64,000 nucleotides of DNA from the NCBI GenBank assembly GCA_963681505.1, contig OY811980.1, positions 8,127,118 through 8,191,117 on the forward strand. The letters are read 5' to 3'. Below the pieces are notes generated by a model. It had not been told where the DNA came from. It did no database searches and worked only from the letters and a program-made list of their open reading frames with translations. Source of the stretch: Eunapius fragilis. Taxonomy: Eukaryota; Porifera; Demospongiae; Spongillida; Spongillidae. Positions 56,901-64,000 of the stretch are shown here, one piece after another. Position 1 is the first letter of the stretch. The number at the start of each line of letters is the position of its first letter. Made by a program: the position numbers and the translations under genes.

Positions 56901-59900
56901 GGCTGGGTACTGCTGTGATGGTCACTCTGGGTGAAGGGACTGGGGAGGAATGATAGGTTCAACTAAGCCAACTAGGAAAAGTAGGATAGTGACTAACTTT
57001 GAACAGTTAGATTGACAAAAGAGGTACCACGTAGACCTGTGATGGATATTACTGGGAGGGAGACATTGGCTATACAGAAGTACTGTCCTCCATCAGATGT
57101 GTGGAGAGGGTTGAATTGGAGAGTGAGGGTTGTTGTGTTAGCTGAGACCACTCCAGGAGTCACTGAGATGCCATTTCCTACAACTACACTTGATCCATTC
57201 TTCAACCACATCACCTGAGGAACAACTACCAGTCCATTTACTACCATCACTGTACATGTGAGTGTGTATGGACTTCCTGCAGTGGAGCTCCCTGATGGAG
57301 TGATAATCACCTGAGGAGCAGGGGGAGCTGTGAGGGAGGAGGGGTGGATAGTGAACATCAGGTGTCACCTGCTCTAACATCTACTGACCTTTTACTGTGA
57401 TTGGTGACGTGGAAGAACTGACAGCTATTGAGGTGTCCACATACTGCTGACCTGATGCAGAAACACTAACTGAACAGTTGTACACTCCAGTATCACTGGT
57501 GTTGAGAGGATAGAACTGTACAGTGGTCTGGTTGACACCAGAGGAGAGGGAGACTCTACCACCACCACTGGAGATCTGTCCTCCTGGTCCAGTCCACAAG
57601 GAGTTAAAGGTGACAGGAGTGTCCACTTGTGGGATGAGCTGAACATTACAGGTGAGGTTGAGTGGTGTACCAGCATAGTATGAGGAGGTGATGGGTGTGG
57701 AGGAGATGTTGACAGTGGGAGGAGGGACTGAGGGAAGGGGAGGCAGTAATTAGAGTTCACTACTTGCAAATCACGTACTTAGAACAGTGACACTTGTGGC
57801 TTTAGTTGTTGAGCTGAATGGTGAACTTAGCATAGACTGACATGTGTACTGTCCTCCATGAGAGGTACGGAGAAGGTTAAATGTGAGGATGCCATTGGAT
57901 ACAGTGATGCCATTTCCACTGGTAACCACTCCAGTTGAGTTCCACCATGTCACCACAGGAGTGAGTGAAGTGTTCCCCACCAGTGTTCCATTACAGATGA
58001 GTGTGTACATCTGTCCTGACACTGGGCTGCCTGATGTGGTGATGTTTACTGTGTGCACTGAAACTAAAAGAATGCATGTTACCACATTCCACCAACCTTG
58101 GGTCCCACCCCTCTCACACTTTTACAAACCCACCAAATGAACTGTGTCAAGCAAGGTGTTTTGTTTAACATCTAGAAACAGCAAAAACTTAGTGGGAATG
58201 GCATATCTCAACACTGAAGGCTTGTTTCATTTGTTCTAAACATTACTGGGCTCTTAAGGCCACTGAAATATATGTGTGGAGAAATACATATATGTTCACT
58301 GTACCCAAGATGGAGGCATTCCTTCCCATTGGTCCAGTGATGTACTGTGAGGCCATGGGAGTGACTGACACTGCACAGATATAGTTTCCAGCATTTCCAG
58401 TCCCCAGTGAAGTCAACATAATTGTGCTCTGGTAGGATGACCCAGTCCATGAAGGATTACCACCACTGAGGGTAGCTCCTCCTGGTGCAGTCCATGTACT
58501 GTTCACCATCACTGTACTGTCCACTGATGGGTCCAACTGGATATTACAGGTCAGGGTGAGGTTGCTTCCTGCAATGGAAACTTGATTGGGTGCATAGGCC
58601 GTGACAGTAGGTGGAGGGACTGGCAGTATGGGGAGATAAGGGACATATAATTAACCTCCATACCTCTATACTTTAGTACATACTTGTCACTATGACAGAA
58701 GAGTTAGTTGCACCAAGAGTGTAGCTCTCATATGACACCACACATGAGTACTGTCCTCCATCAGATGTGTGGAGAGGGGAGAATGACCACAGGAGTGTGT
58801 AGGTCATCCCTGGACTAGCTGATACCACATTGCTGGTGAGCACACTTCCATTTGGAGCTGTCAGTTGGATGGTCAGTGATCCAGTCCATCCAATGACTGG
58901 AACAGTGCAGGTGAGTGTGTATGGTGACCCAGCAGTGGGTGTGGTCCCACTACCAGTGATGGACACATTACCTAATGCTGTGTATGAAGATGAACAGTGA
59001 GATCATAGCTACTCATGGACCATCATGGTGAGGGTATGAGGGAGTATGGACTACTTCAGGTGTACCTGTTAAGACAACAACTGTCCATGTTATCTGAGAT
59101 CCAAGGTAAGTGCCCACAGCTATGACAGAGATGTTGTACTGAACCCCAACTTGAAGGTTGGTTAGGACATAAGAGGTAGAAGTGGTTAAACCACCACTTG
59201 TACTTGGGACTCCATTAGCCACATAGTAGATATCATATCTGCTCACTGGACCACCTGAGGTTGGTGCAGTCCAAGAGACACTGACAGATGTGGGACCAGA
59301 CTGCATAGCAGTGACACCAGTGGGTGGGGCAGGAGGACCTGTATAGAGGTACATGTCTATAGGTACAAGACACTCTTCATAGGCAGTACTTACCTGATAC
59401 ACTGAGGGATGAGGAAGTGGATCTTTGACTTAGAATAGGTCCTACATTACACATTTGTGGTGTACCAGTGCAGCTGATTAGGGGAGAGGTTATAGTGGTG
59501 ACAGTGCATGTGTACATCCCAGGTTCTCTCCCAGTCACAGTCAGGGTGTTGTTGTAAGTAGACGTTGGTCGATCTGTCACTATCTGAGAGGAAGTATAGT
59601 TACCACCATTCACTGGACTTCCATTGATGGTCCACTGCACAGTTGTAGGAGGAGAACTAGTGCTGGTGCAGGTCAACTGGAACACTGGTGGATCAACATT
59701 TGTAGGTGTCAACAGCTGAAACTGGACACCTCCTGTGATGTTAGGACCATCTGTGGGAGAGTCAACACTTCCATAACACATGTGATGTACTTTCCTCTCT
59801 ACTTACAAGTGGCTGCTACAGAGAGAGCGTAGCTAGTAGGGGCTGATGTAGCTATGCCTGATGATGCTGCTAGTGTGAGATCAGTGTACATTCCAACACA

Positions 59901-60223
59901 GAGTGTGATGGTGGTATTGGTACAACATTGAACACCATGTGGGAAGTCATAAGGAGTTCCACGATACAGCTCTACTCCTCGTGACACATTTCGCTGACCC
60001 AACCCTCCAGGGGTGGTTACAGGGTCTGGTGTTGCTAGTGGAAACAGGGCTCCATTTGGTTGATACCACTGTCCACCTGTTATACCCTCACACACCAGAG
60101 GATACCGGGCTGCTGTGTTATCTAGTGTGCTCACTCTGTTTGAAACTGCTGAGAGGGACACCAGACTGTTGTTGGCAATCATTACAAACAGTTCATTCTT
60201 ATTCCAGGTGATCCTAGGTTGAC
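49700..60223 (-). CDS. Gene D: RPTP with ten Ig exons after the FN3
   Basis: The best-resolved RPTP of the window: 30 exons, with only the signal-peptide exon missing. Order: N-terminal domain, Ig, FN3, ten Ig exons, transmembrane, juxtamembrane, active-looking D1, divergent D2. Introns are often 50-65 bases; the exception is the D1-D2 linker intron, swollen by a 20-base minisatellite. A block of four Ig exons has been duplicated in tandem. The last coding exon lacks two bases relative to C, so the protein ends DTFDTC-stop, ten residues earlier than C. This lies beyond the phosphatase fold, so activity should be kept. Predicted role: dephosphorylation of membrane-proximal substrates in response to an extracellular partner. 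Confidence 0.87.
51222..52540. repeat. 20-base minisatellite in the gene D D1-D2 linker intron
   Basis: About 66 units of CTAACAGAGGAGGTTATGGT. Many units carry GCT instead of GGT, a few TTAGGGT or CAGCGG, and one unit is shortened near 52165. Homologous to 29719-30600 in gene C but half as long again. Confidence 0.95.
52626..54313 (-). CDS. Gene D D1 catalytic phosphatase domain exons
   Basis: Exons: 54228-54313 (EPVPTANFFEHVDRLH), 54080-54161 (NRFTNVYP), 53930-54006 (DDHNRVML, DYINASFID), 53828-53864 (GLHKPKAYIAAQ), 53675-53772 (RLATIVMLTRCTEDGK), 53332-53457 (VKCEQYWPKEVGG), 52976-53275 (THFHYTGWPDHGVP and VVHCSAGVGRTG) and 52626-52775 (DQYVFVHDCVNELVV). WPD acid, catalytic Cys, P-loop Arg and the QMVQ glutamine are all present: an active classical receptor PTP by motif. 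Confidence 0.88.
54035..54062. repeat. 28-base G homopolymer in a D1 intron of gene D
   Basis: A C run on the coding strand, 28 bases upstream of the acceptor of the DYINASF exon; it may serve as an oversized pyrimidine tract. The same place in gene C has an interrupted run. Confidence 0.95.
54370..54719 (-). CDS. Gene D transmembrane and juxtamembrane exons
   Basis: 54605-54719: ITVVAISDASSTV, then a membrane span GGVVFAVIILAAIMIAV. 54370-54566: SPDSIWRRKKSGLLRLHTQQ, with later GLNYVKTTKHNESE and EDKT. The basic RRKK after the span fits the positive-inside rule. Acceptor CCAG and donor GTATTG are intact, unlike the acceptor in gene C. Confidence 0.82.
54949..60223 (-). CDS. Gene D ectodomain: head plus ten Ig exons
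   Basis: Head: 59807-60223 (PLVCEGITGGQWYQP), 59394-59750 (Ig) and 59066-59338 (FN3). Ig exons: 58684-58971, 58305-58619, 57779-58057, 57389-57727, 56998-57327, 56622-56939, 56094-56372, 55704-56042, 55313-55642 and 54949-55254. Intron acceptors commonly read CCCCAG or CCTCAG and donors GTACGT, GTCAGT, GTTAGT or GTACAG. All are phase 1 to phase 1. Many N-x-S/T sites indicate heavy glycosylation. The last Ig exon differs at its C-terminal half (RTGLYACIAYVGPSKSAF). Confidence 0.86.
55080..58445 (-). repeat. Tandem 1685-base duplication of four Ig exons in gene D
   Basis: Exon starts at 55254, 55642, 56042 and 56372 recur at 56939, 57327, 57727 and 58057, each exactly 1685 bases further. Introns match as well. 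The left boundary falls inside the Ig exon at 54949-55254 and the right one inside that at 58305-58619, in the shared stretch TWTAPGGATLSG to WTGSSYQST. Exon 56622-56939 is therefore a hybrid of the two. Confidence 0.85.
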
Positions 60224-60484
60224 CTGTTTGGGTATAAAATTATCATGTCTGATAATTAAATGCACCACACGTATGCGCAAGTGTGATTGCGGCCGCTCTG
60301 GGCGGATTTAGGGGAGGGGGGGGGTCCGGACCTCCCCTTTTCTATATGAACAATGACGTAATGCGCCTATCATTGTTACGTGAGAACCCCCCCCCCCCCC
60401 CCCCCCCCCCCCCCGGGGCATTGGGAGGGATTTGACCTTTATTAAAGCAAACTGCCCCTGGTTGGGGGTTAATAACCGGTCAAA
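60224..60484. other. 5' flank of gene D with C homopolymer
   Basis: Contains a 28-base C run (60387-60414). No signal-peptide exon found. Confidence 0.5.
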
Positions 60485-61680
60485 TGTCTATAATTAAATA
60501 ATCTATGTATTTCAATTATGTGCAGACGTATTATGTGTTAACGTATAGGGGCTGATAATTAAAAGTTGCACCAGTCCAGAGAGGACACACAGCCTATGAA
60601 ATTTATCAGTACTGCATGTTATTCATTTAAGATTTCCACGCCTCGACTATAAATACAAAGATAAGCCGTAAGTGGTAACATTCATTTATATATGCTCATC
60701 ACTTAATTCAAATGTTAGAGGCTGATGAAGGCAACTTCAGACCAGTCTCAATCAGACCATTGACTGCATCACAAAGATGACTGCATGGTTAGTTATACTT
60801 GTATAATAACAATCTTTCTTTTCTCAACAATATAGGTACACCCCGAGTGAATGTACAGTGGCCAAACCATGCAGTCAGAAGTGTCGAGGCTATTGAGAAA
60901 CTGTGCATAGTAAGTTCATTTTGATGTATTCATTACATCTGTACCAAAATGATAACAGTTATAATGAAAACAAAAGAACAGATCATTGCATGTGAATTCA
61001 AAATATATGATTTGCGTTTTTTTTTTTTTTTTTTTGCTGTGATAATATACCACTGTACTCGTCCAGGAATAGACAATCAATTTATTTTGTGGATACCCAA
61101 TTTGCAGGACTATTTCATACATATAACCTTGTTACCCTGATTAAAATACATGCACATGCTGAGCATATTTATATTAAAGCTAGCGGACCATGCACTGACG
61201 GCCAAGTGCATGTGGTGCAATTAAGGGCTCATCCGTTTATATAGTAGGCCTACAATTGTCCGTGGACATGCACATGGGACCATGCATGCATGCATAGGCG
61301 TATTGTATAGTACACTGCATGGGGAAACGCATGCATATACATAAGGGGGGACTTATTATACTATAGGATATATATTGTCCGGGGGAAACCATAATCCTAA
61401 CGGGCCGGGGGGGGGGGGACCTGCATGCAACACTTGCATGCACACCGGGCCATGCGTATAAGCTAAAAGGAGCGAGGCTCACTCCGGAACTGCATGCATA
61501 CACGTGCCGCATGTATGCATTGGGAACTGCACTCACCGTTTGACGGCCCAGCTGCATATATTACGCTGAGAAAGCCGAACCACACAACAGAAACGTGCCG
61601 CGACATTTCGCGCCGGAGAAATGATTTTCAAAACAGGACTGATAGCCGAATTCTTTTATTCTTTTACGTCATGCAGTTAC
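60485..61680. repeat. Segment duplicated upstream of genes C and D (copy 2)
   Basis: Counterpart of 38660-40080, shortened by several deletions. The best-conserved part (61450-61640) includes TAAGCTAAAAGGAGCGAGGC, ACTCACCGTTTGACGGCCCA and GAAACGTGCCGCGACATTTC. It is a candidate for the shared promoter or first-exon region of the RPTP genes (inference). Confidence 0.75.
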
Positions 61681-62299
61681 ACTCTACTGTTTCATTTCAT
61701 TGAGAAGTTGACCTACGCCCAGAAATATTGGAATATGACGTCACGTACATAGCAACAGAATATTACTATCAAGCTGCGTAGAAATCTGGATGTTTGTTAA
61801 AAGATGCAACAAGCACGGACTTTATAGACTGAATACTGTAAGAATCCAGTCTGTTTTGTATCGATTATAACAGGTATCACGAGTACAGCTTATACCATTC
61901 GGTCACGGTGCGGCTGCAAAGTGACGGCATCTCGCGGTAGTCCCTGCACTCATTGATTTACACACACAGTCAGGAACTTTTCCTGTGTGCTATAGATGGG
62001 ATGGAGTAAGTTTTTCGTTATGTTTGAAGGTGGCTCTCGACATTCCTACAAAGTTAATCATATCTCAGGGGCCATGACAACCGGGTCGCGCTATCGCATA
62101 CACATATGATTCGGTCAAATGTTATTCGATTCTTTATTGAAGCTAAAGGTATGATCAATGTGAATAGCATGTGGAAAATAGGATAAACGATGGAGATGGT
62201 ATTATTGTGATTTTTTGGCTCTTTAACGTGGGGGTGGTTTTGCTGTTATAAGTGATATGCTAAGCAGGTGCTCCTTCATAATGTATTTAAGCTTCTCCA
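61681..62299. other. Spacer with no recognised gene
   Basis: No open frame or repeat stands out. It could hold the 3' end or terminal repeat of the transposase-like gene to the right, but no terminal repeat was identified. Confidence 0.4.
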
Positions 62300-63925
62300 C
62301 TGGATGACTGGTTGAAAACCGTGCAGTAAGTTTGGTATAGACGATTGAATCTTGCATGTATGGACTCGGCTCCTTGTTCTCCCATGAGCCCAAATCCAAT
62401 GTGCTGATTGGATCGGATCCAATCTACTGCATGGTCTTCCAGCTAATGCATCTTTATTGGGATGTTCTCACCAGGAAATGTAGCATGAAAATGTGCCATG
62501 AAAGTGGCAATGGCATGTTCTAAATGATGATTGATACAATGTATTATTTTGCATTGAGACACAGTGTGCTGCATTTCATACCTAGATCATTACATCCAGC
62601 TTCCAACACATAGTTCTCATTGTAAATGAAGTGGCACTTGGCAAACAGTGAGAAAGTCTGCCTGAATGTCCCAGCTACCAGTTCTGCTTCTTGCAAGAGG
62701 GCAGGGGCCTCTTTCTGAGCCATAGCAATTATGCATGTAAGATGATAAAGTTTCCAGGTTAGTACTCTATGAGTTATACTATATGATCAGTGCTTACATG
62801 CATGCATATTATACCTCAAGTGTCTTGTGTGTGTGTGGTTGCCCACCAATGCACCACCATGGTAGTTCTGGCGACGTACACCAAAAGATTGTAGAGCTAT
62901 GTCTAAGGCTTTGACAAAAGGCCCTTTTTTACTTCTTCAACTTTCTTATCCATAATCTGTACTTTCTTCTCCTTTAGAATTTATACATAATGCAGTGTTT
63001 ATGTAATATGCAATTATTTATACTTAACTTACTGCTGCCTTTATCTCCTTTCTACATTCCTTAATATGTTCCTCAAAATTTGCTGGTATACTGTTGGTCT
63101 GTCCAATTGCAACTGTTAGGTAAGTCTGGTGTTCAACAAAATGTAGAACTACATCCTCAAGCAAGTTGACATAGATGCTTGGAGCTGACTTGAGACTCTC
63201 AGCAGTCAGTTTGGTGCAGCAGCCCTTGCATGGACATTGCAGGCATCCATTTTTAACCAAATAATGGGCCAGACAGTCAGCACATACTACTGTTTGGCAT
63301 GGTAGCTGAATGGGCCTGTGCAGGATGTCACAGCAAAGGGAACATTTCAAGTTATCCAACACTGACATAGGTTGAACTGCTGCAAGTGGTATTCCTTTTA
63401 TCATATTCTTCTTGTTTGGTGCAAGACGATGTATGTGTTTTAGGAGCAGTTGTACTAAGGGCGTTTTAGCCTTGTGTGGGCTTTCACCATCATGTTGAGC
63501 TATAAAATGGTCAAAAACTTATGATTTGAATGTAAATTATGTATAGATTAACGTTACTACTACATTGCTCCTCACCTTGCACCCACCATCTGATGCATGA
63601 GCTTCCCACTTGTACAGCTCCATGCGGCTGCATGTTGAAATGGCGATGTTGACTCACTAGCTGCCTTTAGCATGCGCTGTATCGCGTCGTAGCAACGCTT
63701 GCAGAAAGAATGTGGGTGAATCTGCGCTTCATCCCTTGCAGCATCCAGTCCAAAGCATAAGTACAGCTTCGACGCAAACGTTGAACATAAGTAAACCCTT
63801 GGATGTCTGCATGGCCTTTAACTGTTTCCTTCCTTTCTTGTGGACCAACAAGGATCCACACAAGCGACAATGCAATTTGAGCTGGCATAAGTGGAAGTCC
63901 ATTGTAGTCTCACTTGAATCATAGG
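62300..63925 (-). pseudogene. RAG1 N-terminus-like RING/transposase gene, decayed
   Basis: Order on the minus strand. 63925-63576: Cys/His segment with CQLKLHCRLCGSLL, then, one base out of frame, LYLCFGLDAARDEAQIHP and SFCKRCYDAIQRML. 63499-63033: exon with HRLAPNKK and a RING-like CSLCCDILHRPIQLPC, CADCLAHYL, CPCKGCC, ending at donor GTAAGT. 62930-62820: VRRQNYHGGALVGNH. 62735-62590: LFAKCHFIYNENYVLE. 62535-62300: IPIKMH, an in-frame stop, then LEDHAVDW and GEQGAESIHARFN. The zinc-binding N-terminal arrangement is like that of RAG1 and of mobile elements carrying a RAG1-type N-terminus (such as N-RAG-TP of molluscs); the later motifs resemble transposase-like proteins seen in marine invertebrates. 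The frameshift and stop suggest an inactive copy. Confidence 0.6.
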
Positions 63926-64000
63926 GATCAATATAAAAATGTATAGATTATTCATACTTTTTGCGATCGCTAAACTACCAAGAGAGCTCGAGAGCCACTC

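Noticed and set aside
60916-61122. Small minus-strand frame with a Lys run
   Set aside because: It crosses the T homopolymer of the duplicated flank and is not kept as a frame in copy 1.
62300-63925. Working V(D)J-like recombination of the Ig cluster by the RAG1-like gene
   Set aside because: The gene is broken, no RAG1 catalytic core or RAG2 was seen, and no recombination signal pairs flank the Ig exons. Unequal crossing over explains the exon variation.

Overview
The window is animal nuclear DNA, most likely from a sponge. It holds intron-rich receptor genes with many symmetric Ig and fibronectin-III (FN3) exons, receptor tyrosine phosphatases with two phosphatase domains, very short introns (about 50-60 bases), abundant minisatellites, and remnants of non-LTR and DNA transposons. 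There are no bacterial-style operons, ribosome binding sites or CRISPR arrays. The sponge assignment is inferred from gene types and intron style, not proven.

The core is a tandem minus-strand receptor cluster. From left to right it contains: an orphan, decayed phosphatase D2 fragment (1-1542); gene A (2530-5701), a receptor with the family head, five FN3 domains, one membrane segment and a short tyrosine-bearing tail but no phosphatase; and three receptor-type protein tyrosine phosphatase (RPTP) paralogues, gene B (12925-25684), gene C (28150-36170) and gene D (49700-60223). B, C and D share one plan: N-terminal cysteine-rich domain, Ig, FN3, a variable run of Ig exons, transmembrane exon, juxtamembrane exon, catalytic D1 (HCSAGVGRTG, WPD) and a divergent D2. 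Ig exons after the FN3 number 12 in B, 3 plus one gutted exon in C, and 10 in D. Almost every ectodomain exon is phase 1 to phase 1, so exons can be gained or lost without breaking the frame. Exon boundaries here were read by hand from splice signals and homology between the copies. The signal-peptide exon was not found for any of the four.

On the plus strand, between C and D, lie a small FN3 gene with a clear signal peptide (40920-42834) and an isolated Pro/Tyr-rich terminal exon (37625-37776). The right end (62300-63925, minus) carries a decayed gene with a RING region like the RAG1 N-terminus plus transposase-like segments.

The rest is repeats. Satellites and minisatellites have units of 28, 27, 25, 22, 20 and 15 bases; one 28-base array spans about 4.6 kb. 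There are two foldback elements, several MITEs, a 3-kb terminal-inverted-repeat element with a TAA target duplication, an R2-type endonuclease retrotransposon fragment with two further remnants, and long G/C homopolymers. Similarity between the 5' flanks of C and D, and between their 3' flanks (28-base satellite included), shows that C and D arose by segmental duplication.

Working idea (inference): the genes form a fast-evolving cell-surface receptor family. The same outward-facing head is joined either to phosphatases (B, C, D) or to a tyrosine tail (A), a layout reminiscent of paired receptors in immune or self-recognition clusters.
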